Assembly: GCA_003258795.1 (NCBI GenBank)
Contig: QHMH01000014.1
Span: forward strand, 1-64,000
Source: Candidatus Melainabacteria bacterium
Lineage (GTDB): Bacteria > Cyanobacteriota > Vampirovibrionia > Gastranaerophilales > Gastranaerophilaceae
Direction: 5' to 3'
DNA: 64,000 nucleotides
Shown: in pieces, positions 48,988 to 58,196 of the stretch
How the letters are laid out: the number at the start of each line of letters is the position of its first letter
Position numbering within the stretch: the stretch's first letter is position 1
Program-made: the position numbers and the translations under genes
The notes under the pieces: generated by a model
What the model was told of the DNA's origin: nothing
What the model saw: only the letters and a program-made list of their open reading frames with translations
The model's database searches: none

Positions 48988-50433
48988 CTATCCTAAAATT
49001 TCTCTAACAATTTCGTTAACTGCTTTTGGATTAGCTCTGCCTTTTGTTTCTTTCATAACTTGACCAACGAAGAAGCCTAAAAGTTGAACTTTTCCACCCT
49101 TATAAGCTGCAACCTGATTAGGGTTAGCATCAATAACTTTCTGAACAATTTCTTTTATTGCGTTAACATCAGAAATTTGACTTAAACCTTGTTTTTCAAC
49201 AATTTCTGAAGCAGGTGTGCCATCTTTTAACATTGTGATAATAATTTGTTTACCGATGTTGTTTGAAATAGTTCCTTTTTCTATTAAAGAAATAAGTTCT
49301 GCTAAATTTTCTGGGGTTAATTTCGTTTCGTTAATGCTTTGTTTTGATTCTTTAAGGTAAGCTGCAATTTCTCCCATTAAGAAGTTAACGCCGATTTTGA
49401 TGTCAGCATTTAGCTTAATCAACTTATCGAAGAATAGAGCAAGGTCTGGTTGTTCAACAACAACGCAAGCATCATATTCGCTCAAACCTAAAGACATGTA
49501 TCTATCACGTTTTTCATCTGGAAGTTCAGGCATTGTTGCACGAACTTTTTCAACCCATTCTCTCGATATTTCAAGAGGCATTAAATCTGGTTCTGGGAAG
49601 TATCTGTAATCGTGAGCATCTTCTTTACCTCTCATCGAGCGAGTTTCTCCAGAGTTATCATCCCACAATCTTGTTTCTTGAACGACTTCTCCTCCACCTT
49701 CTACAATTTCGATTTGTCTATCGATTTCAAATTCTAATGCTCTTTGCAATGCTCTAAAGCTATTTACGTTTTTGATTTCAGCTCTTGTACCAAATTCTTT
49801 TGAGCCTTTTGGCATAATTGAAATATTTGCATCGCATCTCATTGAACCTTCTTCAAGGTTTCCGTCGCAAACACCTATGTATCTCAAAACGTTTCTTAAT
49901 TTTTCAACATAAAGTCTTGCTTCTTCGCTTGATCTCATATCAGGCTCTGATACGATTTCCAAAAGAGGAGTTCCTGCTCTGTTCAAATCAACGAGAGAAT
50001 ATGTTGAGCCTGCAAGTCCATCAGCTCCAGCGTGAACTAATTTTCCTGCATCTTCTTCCAAGTGAGCTCTTGTTATACCAATTTTTTTATCTCCAATCAT
50101 CAAGTATCCACCTACACAGATAGGTTCATCATATTGTGAAATTTGATAACCTTTTGGCAAATCTGGGTAAAAATATTGTTTTCTGTCGAACTTGCAACGT
50201 TTTGGAATTTCGCAATTTAGTGCTAATCCTGTCAAAATACCCATATCAACTACACCTTTGTTTAGTACAGGTAAAACCCCAGGCATACCCAATGTGATTG
50301 GTGATATTTCACTATTTTGTTCGCAACCAAATTCTGTTCCATCTGGTGCGAATATTTTTGATTTGGTTTTTAATTGGGCGTGAACTTCAAGTCCAATAAC
50401 AACTTCATATTTTTCTCTTAAATCTGTTCCCAT
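48988..50433 (-). CDS. gatB: Aspartyl/glutamyl-tRNA amidotransferase subunit B
   Basis: GatB binds misacylated Glu-tRNA(Gln) or Asp-tRNA(Asn) and activates it for amidation with GatA and GatC. The 481 residues carry VIGLEVHAQLKTKSKIF at 12-28, DLPKGYQISQYDEP, the signature DLNRAGTPLLEIVSEPDM and a C-terminal YqeY-like tail domain (NPKAVNEIVREIL). GAGGAA precedes the ATG. gatA and gatC are not in this window. Its presence implies tRNA-dependent Gln formation, which may serve the tRNA-Gln at 57215. Confidence 0.96.
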   Translation of the reverse strand: MGTDLREKYEVVIGLEVHAQLKTKSKIFAPDGTEFGCEQNSEISPITLGMPGVLPVLNKGVVDMGILTGLALNCEIPKRCKFDRKQYFYPDLPKGYQISQYDEPICVGGYLMIGDKKIGITRAHLEEDAGKLVHAGADGLAGSTYSLVDLNRAGTPLLEIVSEPDMRSSEEARLYVEKLRNVLRYIGVCDGNLEEGSMRCDANISIMPKGSKEFGTRAEIKNVNSFRALQRALEFEIDRQIEIVEGGGEVVQETRLWDDNSGETRSMRGKEDAHDYRYFPEPDLMPLEISREWVEKVRATMPELPDEKRDRYMSLGLSEYDACVVVEQPDLALFFDKLIKLNADIKIGVNFLMGEIAAYLKESKQSINETKLTPENLAELISLIEKGTISNNIGKQIIITMLKDGTPASEIVEKQGLSQISDVNAIKEIVQKVIDANPNQVAAYKGGKVQLLGFFVGQVMKETKGRANPKAVNEIVREILG

Positions 50434-50491
50434 TCTTCATTCCTCTATAAAATATTTTTTCTTATATGATAGCATAAAAGTTTTTTTTTGT

Positions 50492-50497
50492 TATTAT
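50492..50497 (+). promoter_or_regulatory. -10 hexamer for leaderless kdsA mRNA
   Basis: TATTAT ends 6 nt before the ATG at 50504. No Shine-Dalgarno is present. The kdsA-MBL-pheS operon would start here. Confidence 0.5.
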
Positions 50498-50503
50498 AGA
50501 AAT

Positions 50504-51325
50504 ATGAGTAATGTAAAAAAAATTAGTGTTAAAGATTTTGTAATAGGTGGAGAAAAACTTTCTATTCTCGCAGGTCCCTGTGCAATAGAAAGCTATGATA
50601 TTACTGCACGTACAGCAGAAGGTTTGAAAAAAATAACACAAAAACTTGGTATAAATTTCGTATTTAAGTCTTCTTTTGATAAAGCAAACCGTTCATCAAT
50701 AACTTCTTATAGAGGTTTGGGCATGGAAAAAGGGTTGGAAATTTTATCTAAAATTAAAAAAGATTTTGACTTACCGATAGTTACAGATATACATCTTCCG
50801 CAACAAGCTCAAGTTGCAGCAGAGGTTGCAGATATTTTACAAATTCCTGCTTTTTTATGTAGGCAAACAGATTTATTGGTTGCGGCGGCAAAAACTGGAA
50901 AAGTAGTAAATATAAAAAAAGGTCAATTTTTAGCGCCACAGCAAATGAAACTGTCAGTAAAAAAAGTTGAAGTTAGTGGAAATGAAAATATTATGCTGAC
51001 AGAAAGAGGAGCAACATTTGGTTATAACAATCTTGTAACTGACTTTAGGGCTATTCCTATTATGCAAGAATTTGGTTATCCTGTGATTTTTGACGCAACT
51101 CATTCTGTTCAACTTCCAGGAGAAAATGGAACATCAGGAGATAGACGATTTGTTCCTGTTCTTGCAAAATCAGCAATAGCTGCGGGTGTTGATGGTTTGT
51201 TTTTTGAAGTCCATCCAAACCCAGATGAAGCTCTCTGTGATGGGTCAAACATGCTTGCTCTATCAGATGCTGAGGCTCTCTTTGACATCTGTAATAGAAT
51301 ATGGGAGATTACAAGATGTTGCTAA
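50504..51325 (+). CDS. kdsA: 3-deoxy-8-phosphooctulonate synthase (Kdo-8-P synthase)
   Basis: It condenses PEP with arabinose-5-phosphate, the committed step to Kdo of lipopolysaccharide. It has 273 residues. ILAGPCAIES near residues 20-29 places a Cys where the metal-dependent class has it (E. coli has Asn). FKSSFDKANRSS, TDIHLPQQA, CRQTDLLVAAAKTG, NIKKGQFLAPQQM and DATHSVQLPG follow. It is leaderless by its -10 position. The MBL-fold gene overlaps its end by 10 nt. With kdsC it indicates an outer membrane with Kdo. Confidence 0.95.
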   Translation: MSNVKKISVKDFVIGGEKLSILAGPCAIESYDITARTAEGLKKITQKLGINFVFKSSFDKANRSSITSYRGLGMEKGLEILSKIKKDFDLPIVTDIHLPQQAQVAAEVADILQIPAFLCRQTDLLVAAAKTGKVVNIKKGQFLAPQQMKLSVKKVEVSGNENIMLTERGATFGYNNLVTDFRAIPIMQEFGYPVIFDATHSVQLPGENGTSGDRRFVPVLAKSAIAAGVDGLFFEVHPNPDEALCDGSNMLALSDAEALFDICNRIWEITRCC

Positions 51326-51924
51326 AATTTATTGAAGGGCCTTTGGAAGATAACAACTACTTGTTGTTTGATGAAGAAACAAAAAATGCAATTCTAATAG
51401 ATTGCACCCATAAAAATATAGAAATAGATGAAGCTATACAAAAATATGGATTAAATTTAAAGTCTATTTTTTTGACACACGGACATTTTGATCATATTTT
51501 GGGAGTAAATTACTATCGTGAAAAATATGGCGCAAAATCCTATATTCACAAAGATGATGTCGATTTGGTAAAACATATTAACGATTTTATGAAACTTGTC
51601 GGAAGATATGATAACTACGAGATACCAATAATTGATGAGGCTTTTGATGATAGTTCAAATTTCTCAATTGATGGACACGAAATAAAAGTTATACATACTC
51701 CTGGACATACTAAAGGTTCTGTTTGTTACCTTATAGGTAATAAATTATTTTCTGGTGATACACTTTTCTACGAGTCTTATGGAAGAACAGATTTTCCTTC
51801 CGGATCAGAAAAGGAAATGATGGAAAGTTTAAAAAGTTTATTTAAACTCGATGAAAATATCGAAGTTTATACAGGTCATGGACCAAAAACAACAATTGCA
51901 CATGAGAAACAGAGGTACCTATGA
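51316..51924 (+). CDS. Metallo-beta-lactamase fold hydrolase (glyoxalase II-like)
   Basis: It has 202 residues from ATG 51316; GGGAG lies about 8 nt before, inside kdsA. The five metal motifs are present: THGHFDH near 50-56, HTPGHTKGS near 131-139, SGDTLFYESYGRTDFP near 150-165, and a final GHGP near 190. This small form resembles GloB2/YcbL-type enzymes, which cleave S-lactoylglutathione or other thioesters. The substrate is not settled. It overlaps kdsA at its start and pheS by 4 nt (ATGA) at its end. Confidence 0.88.
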   Translation: MLLKFIEGPLEDNNYLLFDEETKNAILIDCTHKNIEIDEAIQKYGLNLKSIFLTHGHFDHILGVNYYREKYGAKSYIHKDDVDLVKHINDFMKLVGRYDNYEIPIIDEAFDDSSNFSIDGHEIKVIHTPGHTKGSVCYLIGNKLFSGDTLFYESYGRTDFPSGSEKEMMESLKSLFKLDENIEVYTGHGPKTTIAHEKQRYL

Positions 51925-52955
51925 AAGATCAATTAGAAAAAATATTTAATGAAGCACTCCAAGACATAGAAAAAGTTCAAAATCTTGAAGGTATTGATGA
52001 AGTTAAATTAAAGTATTTGAGCAGAAAGGGCGAATTGAATTCCATTAAGAAAAACCTTAAAAATTTGTCCGACGAAGATAAAAAGACTGTTGGGGCTTAT
52101 GCCAACGAAATAACTCAAAAACTTGAATCTTCTCTTTCTCAAAAATATGATTCTATTTACAGAATAGAGTTAAATAACAAGCTTAAAACTGAAAAAATCG
52201 ATTTGACACTTGATGGAAAATATACTCCACAAGGAAAAGTTCATCCTATAACTCAAACAATAAATGAAATTACAGAGATATTTCAAAAACTTGGTTTTTC
52301 TCTTGTTCCTCAACAATATTCACCTGAAGTTGAAACTGAATATTATAACTTTGATATGTTAAATGTTCCTCAAGATCACCCAGCAAGAGATGTTCAAGAC
52401 ACTTTTTACTGCAATTTGGCAAAAAATGTTGTATTGAGAAGCCAAACATCCGGTGCTCAAATCCATGTTATGGAAGATCAAAAACCTCCAATTAGAGTTA
52501 TAGCTCCTGGTAGAGTTTATAGAAATGAAAGTGTTAATGCTCGTAAAAATAACTTCTTTCACCAAATTGAAGGTCTTTATGTAGATAAAGGTATTACAAT
52601 GGGCGATTTAAAAGGTGTTTTAAACGAGTTTACAAGGTTATATTTTGGTGAAAATAGACCAACAAGATTCAGAAGTAGCTTTTTCCCATTTACAGAACCA
52701 TCAGTTGAAATTGATGTTCAATGCATTATGTGCCATGGTAAAGGTTGTAGAATTTGCAGTCAAACTGGTTGGCTTGAAATCCTTGGCGCAGGCATGGTTG
52801 ATGTTAATGTATTGAAAGGTGTTGGTGTTGACCCTGATGTTTACAGCGGTTTTGCATTCGGCATGGGTGTTGAAAGACTTGCAATGTTGAAATATGCAAT
52901 TGATGATATAAGATTGTTTTTCAACAATGATGTTAGATTTTTAAAACAATTTTAA
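51921..52955 (+). CDS. pheS: Phenylalanyl-tRNA synthetase alpha subunit
   Basis: It has 344 residues, a class II synthetase. The N-terminal coiled coil binds tRNA. HPITQTINEITEIFQKLGF starts the catalytic core. VLRSQTSGAQIHVM, RVIAPGRVYRNE (motif 2), NFFHQIEGLYVDKG, a CxxC-GxGCxxC cluster near 272-283 and FAFGMGVERLAMLKY (motif 3) follow. It overlaps the MBL gene by 4 nt. The beta subunit gene pheT is not adjacent, which is less common. Confidence 0.96.
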   Translation: MKDQLEKIFNEALQDIEKVQNLEGIDEVKLKYLSRKGELNSIKKNLKNLSDEDKKTVGAYANEITQKLESSLSQKYDSIYRIELNNKLKTEKIDLTLDGKYTPQGKVHPITQTINEITEIFQKLGFSLVPQQYSPEVETEYYNFDMLNVPQDHPARDVQDTFYCNLAKNVVLRSQTSGAQIHVMEDQKPPIRVIAPGRVYRNESVNARKNNFFHQIEGLYVDKGITMGDLKGVLNEFTRLYFGENRPTRFRSSFFPFTEPSVEIDVQCIMCHGKGCRICSQTGWLEILGAGMVDVNVLKGVGVDPDVYSGFAFGMGVERLAMLKYAIDDIRLFFNNDVRFLKQF

Positions 52956-52984
52956 AACACGCTATTTACCTAAATAATAAAAAG

Positions 52985-53005
52985 GGGACATAGTATCTAT
53001 GTCCC
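52985..53005 (-). terminator. Terminator of the 170-residue protein gene
   Basis: GGGACATAG and CTATGTCCC enclose a 3-nt loop. On the minus strand it is followed by CCTTTTTATTATT. It lies between convergent pheS and the coiled-coil gene. Confidence 0.65.
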
Positions 53006-53066
53006 ATAAAGGTTATTGGTTATTTTGGTTGGTTTATACCTTTTCTTATCCGCACTTAAAATTTAA

Positions 53067-53579
53067 TTATGCTACGTATTTAGGAGCTGTTTTTTGTGCG
53101 GCTTGATCTAAAGCACCTTGAGCTGTTTGTTCTTCTTGATCTAACATAGAAAGTTTAGTTTCTAATTTTTTGATTTCTTGCTCAATTTTTGTTTCTTTAA
53201 CATTTAAAGCTTTAGTTTCTGCTTGTATACATTGATTCATTTGTTGTTGATAGAAGTTAGAGAATATACTTTGTTGGAATTGTTGTTGCATAGCTGCATC
53301 AGTGATATTCATCATAGCTGCAGGGTTTACCATTGACATTTGAGTTGAAGCGGCTTGGTAGCAAGTTGAGTTAGCAGAGTTGATGAAACTTACCATTCTT
53401 TCAAATAAAGAACCTGAAACTTGAGATAAGTCGTTCATTGTGATGTTGCCACTTGCAATTGTTGCAGCATAGTTTTGCAAGTCCATTTTTTGTTGATACA
53501 AATCATTCAATTTGTAGTTAATGTCGCTTTTTTCTCTGATGATTTGCGAAACTCTTTTTGTCCATAAAAATAAACCCAT
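53067..53579 (-). CDS. Lineage-specific coiled-coil protein, 170 residues
   Basis: The family is not recognised. There is no signal peptide. The N-terminus (VSQIIREKSDINYKLNDLYQQKMDLQ) is helical. A middle region (about 55-120) is rich in Met, Gln, Asn and Ala (QQQFQQSIFSNFYQQQMNQ). The C-terminal third is a coiled coil (LNVKETKIEQEIKKLETKLSMLDQEE). This is the look of a helical-bundle secreted or filament protein. It has its own copy of the regulon promoter and its own terminator. Confidence 0.72.
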   Translation of the reverse strand: MGLFLWTKRVSQIIREKSDINYKLNDLYQQKMDLQNYAATIASGNITMNDLSQVSGSLFERMVSFINSANSTCYQAASTQMSMVNPAAMMNITDAAMQQQFQQSIFSNFYQQQMNQCIQAETKALNVKETKIEQEIKKLETKLSMLDQEEQTAQGALDQAAQKTAPKYVA

Positions 53580-53616
53580 GTTGCACCGCCTGATTTTTAA
53601 TAACCAATTTGTAAAC

Positions 53617-53656
53617 CTTACATGAGTATAAAGTATTTTCTTTGGAAAAAATTGCC
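53617..53656 (-). promoter_or_regulatory. Shared regulon promoter element (copy 8)
   Basis: On the minus strand GGCAATTTTTT (53656 downward) and CTTTATACTCATGTA (53633 downward) have C-to-C spacing of 21. The start codon is 54 nt further on, and the ribosome site is weak. Confidence 0.7.
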
Positions 53657-53741
53657 TTTTTATTTACATAATATTACGAAATGTAAACATGGGAAATTCC
53701 ATGGTAGCAAGGATTTCCATGATTTTGGACATGACAAAATC

Positions 53742-54392
53742 TTACAATTCTGAAGCTACAACAACTTTATCGATAAGACCATATTCAACCGCTTGTTGAG
53801 CAGATAAATAGTGATCTCTTTCGGTATCTTCTTTGATTTTTTTCAAAGGTTGACCTGTATGTTCAGAAAGTAAACCATTTAACATTGATTTCATTCTTAA
53901 AATTTCTTTTGCTTCAAGTTCAATATCAGTAGCTTGACCTTGAGCCCCACCCAAAGGTTGGTGAATCATAATTCTTGCACTTGGAAGAGCCATTCTCTTA
54001 CCTTTTGTCCCTGCTGATAGTAAGAAAGCACCCATACTTGCGGCTTCACCAATACATATTGTTGAAACATCAGCTTTTATAAGCTTCATAGTATCGAAGA
54101 TTGCCATACCTGCAGTTATTACACCACCAGGAGAATTGATATAGAGCATGATGTCTTTTTCAGGGTTTTCACTATCGAGAAGAAGTAATTGAGCTACAAT
54201 TGAATTTGCTAATTCATCATCAATTTCTTCACCCAAAAATATAATTCTTTCTCTTAACAATCTTGAGAAAATGTCGAAAGAACGTTCACCTCTTGATGAT
54301 GCCTCAATTACAGTTGGGACATAGCTCAAAATTTTATTATAATCAGATTTGCTCATTATAGGTTCATGTGTTGTAATACTGTTAATTTCCAT
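53742..54392 (-). CDS. clpP: ATP-dependent Clp protease proteolytic subunit
   Basis: It has 216 residues. The Ser-His-Asp triad: Ser119 in GEAASMGAFLL, His144 in RIMIHQPLGG and an Asp near 193 in TERDHYLSA. The first 25 residues (MEINSITTHEP) are longer than in E. coli and are normally removed. A CGGAGAT site precedes the ATG. It lies 15 nt after the acyl-CoA ligase gene. No clpX is adjacent. Confidence 0.96.
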   Translation of the reverse strand: MEINSITTHEPIMSKSDYNKILSYVPTVIEASSRGERSFDIFSRLLRERIIFLGEEIDDELANSIVAQLLLLDSENPEKDIMLYINSPGGVITAGMAIFDTMKLIKADVSTICIGEAASMGAFLLSAGTKGKRMALPSARIMIHQPLGGAQGQATDIELEAKEILRMKSMLNGLLSEHTGQPLKKIKEDTERDHYLSAQQAVEYGLIDKVVVASEL

Positions 54393-54407
54393 CTTTATCT
54401 CCGTTAA

Positions 54408-56108
54408 TTACATTGAAAGAACAAGTTCTTTCACATCTTTTCTCTTTACTTTTCTTGTTGTTGTCTTTGGTAGAGGATCCTTTAATACTACCACATTGTT
54501 AGGTCTTTTGTACATAGTCAACTGGGTAGATAAATTTTTAACTTCTGCTCTTATGAAAGAATTTAATCCATTATCATCTCCCTCAAAACGTTTGATGATT
54601 TCGTCTTTAGGTACAACAACAGCCATAATATCTTCAGTACCGTCTTTTGCCCCAAAAGTTCTTGAAGTTCCCATAACACAAACCTCTGCAAAGTATTCAC
54701 TTTTTTCCAAAACAGTTTCAACTTCTTCAGGGAAAACTTTTTTACCACCATTTAAAACAATCATGTTTTTAATTCTGCCAGTAATGTAGATATTTTTTTC
54801 CTTATCAAGAGTTGCAATGTCACCAGTGTGGAACCAGTTATCCTCATCAATTACTGATGCTGTGAGTTCTGGTTGGTTGTAATACCCTTTCATAACGCAA
54901 TCACTTCTGAGTAATAATTCTCCAGATTCTTTATCAATTTTAACCTCATATGAAGGTAATGCTCTTCCAACAGAACTCATATGTTTCATATCACCCATGT
55001 TAACTGAAACAACTGGACTTGTTTCAGTAAGTCCATATCCTTGATAAATAATTACACCTAATCTGTCAAAAAATTCAGCAACTGAAACATCAAGAGGTGC
55101 TCCACCAGAAATACACTGAGTAAAGTAACCACCGAATTTATCGTGGATTTTCTTGAACATTTTTCTTCTAATGTTTATTGGCATGTATTTAGCTATTGCA
55201 TACATTGCTTTAAAGGCATTTTGTTGAGCTTTTGGAAGATTTTTTAATTCTGCTTCAATTGACATTTTTAGCAATTTAAGAAAAGCCGGAACAACAATCA
55301 TGAATGCAATCTTCTTTTCTTTCATAATAGACAAAATATCTTTTGGTTTAAGACTTTGTGCATAATAAACTGAAAAACCAAAATTTAAGAACGTAAAAAA
55401 TCCTACTGTCAATTCAAATAAATGATTCATTGGCAAAATTGATAATACGTTTATACTTTCAGCTGATGTTGCAATTTTTTTATAATCTGGAAATAATCTT
55501 TTTAATGGTTCTTTCAAATCGTTTAATTGAGAAAGTAAATTTTTAAAACTAATTTCAACACCTTTTGGAGAGCCAGTTGTTCCAGATGTATAAATAATCA
55601 AAGCTGTTGATTTTGTAGCTCTATGTTTCCACTTGCAATCGTAATTATCTGGCAATGTGTACAAACTTGGTAAGCCCAAATTGTATGTAGGCTCGTCAAC
55701 TACAATTATTGTTTTTAGTGATTCAATTTTGTTTTTTAATTCTAAAGCTTTGTCAATATAAGATTGAGAAACCATTAAAACTGTAGGGTTACAATCTGAT
55801 AAAATTGAAGTTAATTCAAAGATTGTTAACTTATTATCCAATGGTACGGTAACCATTCCTGAAATAACTGATGCAAAAACACAAGCTCCAATCTCAGGTT
55901 TTGATTCTGATAATATAGCTAACCTTTCTCCCTTTTTAACTTGTAAGTCATTGATTAAATAATAGGCAAGTTTTCGAGTTAACAACCCCAAACCCTTATA
56001 AGAAAACTCTTTCCATCCAAGTTTTGTCTTTATTGCAAGAGCAATTTTTTCACCATAGTTATTTGTTTGTCCTTCCAAAAGTGACAAAACATTTGTCCAA
56101 TTTGCCAT
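54408..56108 (-). CDS. AMP-forming acyl-CoA ligase (long-chain fatty acid type)
   Basis: It has 566 residues of the ANL superfamily. The P-loop-like LIIYTSGTTGSPKG is near residues 168-181. GYGLTETSPVVSVN, GDIATLDKEKNIYITGRIKNMIVLNGGKKVFPEE and a C-terminal basic RKVKRKDVKE follow. It activates a fatty or related acid to acyl-AMP and on to CoA or another acceptor. GGAAGGAA precedes the ATG. Placed before clpP and after a radical SAM gene, its substrate is not revealed by context. Confidence 0.9.
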   Translation of the reverse strand: MANWTNVLSLLEGQTNNYGEKIALAIKTKLGWKEFSYKGLGLLTRKLAYYLINDLQVKKGERLAILSESKPEIGACVFASVISGMVTVPLDNKLTIFELTSILSDCNPTVLMVSQSYIDKALELKNKIESLKTIIVVDEPTYNLGLPSLYTLPDNYDCKWKHRATKSTALIIYTSGTTGSPKGVEISFKNLLSQLNDLKEPLKRLFPDYKKIATSAESINVLSILPMNHLFELTVGFFTFLNFGFSVYYAQSLKPKDILSIMKEKKIAFMIVVPAFLKLLKMSIEAELKNLPKAQQNAFKAMYAIAKYMPINIRRKMFKKIHDKFGGYFTQCISGGAPLDVSVAEFFDRLGVIIYQGYGLTETSPVVSVNMGDMKHMSSVGRALPSYEVKIDKESGELLLRSDCVMKGYYNQPELTASVIDEDNWFHTGDIATLDKEKNIYITGRIKNMIVLNGGKKVFPEEVETVLEKSEYFAEVCVMGTSRTFGAKDGTEDIMAVVVPKDEIIKRFEGDDNGLNSFIRAEVKNLSTQLTMYKRPNNVVVLKDPLPKTTTRKVKRKDVKELVLSM

Positions 56109-56211
56109 ATTATAAATTCCTTCCGCTATTTTTATTAAATCTAATTCAATATTACTGAAATATTATAAAGCAAATGATACTTGTTTTCAAGAAAGTTAAC
56201 TTTACTTAAAA

Positions 56212-57183
56212 TTAGTTAAATGTTGAATTTTGTCGGCGAAGATATTCGTTAACTGCCGGACAAGAACCTTTACAAACTCTGTTTTCACAACCAATTTTAC
56301 TATATCTGCATTGATATGCATTTGCATGCATATATTCTGTAACTCTCATTATGTACCATTGACGAGCTTCTGCTGCATTTTTAAATCTTTGGTAATTATC
56401 AACAACAAGAAAATCATCAGGGAAAGAGAAACAATATTTTATGCTTTTATCAACTAAAACGTCTAAAACTGGTTCTCTACATCCCAAATCAAAGTTTACA
56501 ATTCTTGGATTTTCTAAAGCTTCTCCCATCAACCTTGGAGAAATTTGGCAGTTGTTTGATGGACAGTCAAAACCAATTGTTATGTCTGTGTAATCCTTCA
56601 TAACCTTGTCAATCATATATTTTACAGGAGTGTCATAATTCATTAAATCAAATGTTCCTTCATGGAATGGTGTTGCAATTCCCATACGAACATGGTGAAC
56701 AAGTCCTGGGTATGTATTTATGATGTTAAATAAGTTTTCAATGTGTTCTGTATCAATTTTTTCATCATTCATAAGAGTTAAGCCAACACAAAAAGAAATT
56801 TGACGACTTGCAAGGTAATCTCTTTTTGAATGAAGTAGTGCAAAGTTTTTGTAGAACAAATCTTTAAGTTCATCACGTGATGTAGTATTAACCAAATATC
56901 CAACATCACCAATTTCAATCATTTTTTCAAGCAACTCAGTTTTACAAAGAAGGTTTGTAAACATAGTAAGACGATTCATTTCTTTTACCCTTTTCATAAT
57001 TTTTAAAATGTCAGGGTGAAGAGTTGGTTCGCCACCTAAGATACCAATTTTAGGTTCTGATACCCCCCATTGAATAATGTCATCAATTTCTTCATAAGAG
57101 AGCATCTTGTGTTGTTGATGATATTCTTTTTGGAAACAATATTCACAGTTGTTATTACAATCACTGATAATACTTATATTCAA
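56212..57183 (-). CDS. Radical SAM protein with C-terminal Cys cluster
   Basis: It has 323 residues. CNNNCEYC at residues 9-16 is the CxxxCxxC motif at the extreme N-terminus. IGILGGEPTLHPDI near 47-60 and MFTNLLCKTELLEK follow. The C-terminus has CRYSKIGCENRVCKGSCPAV, an auxiliary cluster like SPASM. Its start is TTG with AGGAG 8 nt upstream. A small-molecule or peptide modification is likely. It lies 103 nt upstream of the acyl-CoA ligase in the same direction. Confidence 0.82.
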   Translation of the reverse strand: MNISIISDCNNNCEYCFQKEYHQQHKMLSYEEIDDIIQWGVSEPKIGILGGEPTLHPDILKIMKRVKEMNRLTMFTNLLCKTELLEKMIEIGDVGYLVNTTSRDELKDLFYKNFALLHSKRDYLASRQISFCVGLTLMNDEKIDTEHIENLFNIINTYPGLVHHVRMGIATPFHEGTFDLMNYDTPVKYMIDKVMKDYTDITIGFDCPSNNCQISPRLMGEALENPRIVNFDLGCREPVLDVLVDKSIKYCFSFPDDFLVVDNYQRFKNAAEARQWYIMRVTEYMHANAYQCRYSKIGCENRVCKGSCPAVNEYLRRQNSTFN

Positions 57184-57214
57184 TTTTCATACTCCTATTT
57201 TTGGTAAAAAAAAA

Positions 57215-57286
57215 CTGGGGCGGAAGGATTCGAACCTCCGAATGCCTGGACCAAAACCAGGTGCCTTACCGCTTGGCGACGCCCCA
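57215..57286 (-). tRNA. tRNA-Gln (anticodon TTG)
   Basis: The 72-nt cloverleaf has acceptor TGGGGCG paired with CGCCCCA plus discriminator G, a D arm, an anticodon stem CCTGG/CCAGG with loop TTTTGGT (anticodon TTG), and the TTCGAAT T loop. CCA is not encoded. A run of T follows directly (57205-57214 region) and could end transcription. Confidence 0.95.
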
Positions 57287-57336
57287 ATGTTACTGTTCAA
57301 TTTTAATCCGATGAAAAATGTTTGTCAAGAAATTTT

Positions 57337-58176
57337 TTACATATCGTCAAAAGTCTTGTCGCTAAACTTTTCTCTTATCTCATAAAATTTATCTGCAACT
57401 TTAAGGAAGGCATCTGTTATGTAAGGATCAAACTGAGTTCCTCTACCCTCTTTTATTATTTTAACACATTTTTCTTGAGGGTAAATTTCTTTGTAAACTC
57501 TTTTGGTACTCAATGCATCATAAACATCTGCAATTGCCATTATTCTTGCAGGAAGAGGTATTTCTTCACCTTTTAACCCGTCTGGATATCCTTTGCCATC
57601 CCATCTTTCGTGATGAGAACGTGCAATAACTTTTCCCATCTCAATAAAAGAATTGTCACCAAATTTTGAGTGAACTTCATCAAGAGTTTTGGCGCCAATT
57701 ACAGTATGCTGTTTCATTACCTCATACTCGTCCTGTGTAAGTTTTGCATTTTTTAAAAGAATTAAATCGGAAATTCCAACTTTCCCTATGTCATGAAGTG
57801 TGCTTGCATTTACTATATCTTCAATAAAATTATCATCAATAAGATTAGAGTATGGCGAATTCTTTGCAAGTTCTTCTGTTAAAACTTTACAATAATTTTT
57901 TACCCTCGTTAAATGCTCTCCAGTGTCATCATCTCTGGATTGTGCAAGTTTTGCCAAAGAGAAAATTGTTTCAGTTTGCATTTGTGAAATTTTCTTCTCT
58001 TTATGAGGGATAATGTTTTCTTTTGTTAGTACAATATCTTCTTTTTTTTGTACCAAAGAATCAATAAGAGAGGTTAAATCATCAGCTGTGGATATTTTAT
58101 ATCCAGCCTTTAACAATAAATCTTTCAGATTCTCTAAATCTGACTTTTCACTGTTTACGATTAAAACCTCTCTCAT
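57337..58176 (-). CDS. HD-GYP domain protein (c-di-GMP phosphodiesterase candidate)
   Basis: It has 279 residues. The HD motif HDIGKVGI is near residue 129. HTVIGAKTL, HHERWDGKGYPDGLKGEEIPLPAR near 191-214 (the GYP motif) and ADVYDALS complete the family pattern. Such enzymes cleave c-di-GMP. The N-terminal about 60 residues look like a shortened receiver without a clear phospho-Asp (IVLTKEN), so phosphorylation control is unlikely. It is the last gene of the YtxH-DUF948-YtxH cluster. Confidence 0.88.
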   Translation of the reverse strand: MREVLIVNSEKSDLENLKDLLLKAGYKISTADDLTSLIDSLVQKKEDIVLTKENIIPHKEKKISQMQTETIFSLAKLAQSRDDDTGEHLTRVKNYCKVLTEELAKNSPYSNLIDDNFIEDIVNASTLHDIGKVGISDLILLKNAKLTQDEYEVMKQHTVIGAKTLDEVHSKFGDNSFIEMGKVIARSHHERWDGKGYPDGLKGEEIPLPARIMAIADVYDALSTKRVYKEIYPQEKCVKIIKEGRGTQFDPYITDAFLKVADKFYEIREKFSDKTFDDM

Positions 58177-58196
58177 TTTTCTTCCTTTATCTTTTC

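Noticed and set aside
53686..53735. Interspersed CATGG(G)AAATTCC-like repeats near clpP
   Set aside because: They are two imperfect short copies only, without a T tail or fixed position. They are too weak to call an operator or terminator.
54349..54789. Plus-strand ORF of 146 codons, apparently hydrophobic
   Set aside because: It is antisense to the acyl-CoA ligase and clpP starts. Its composition follows from the complementary codons.
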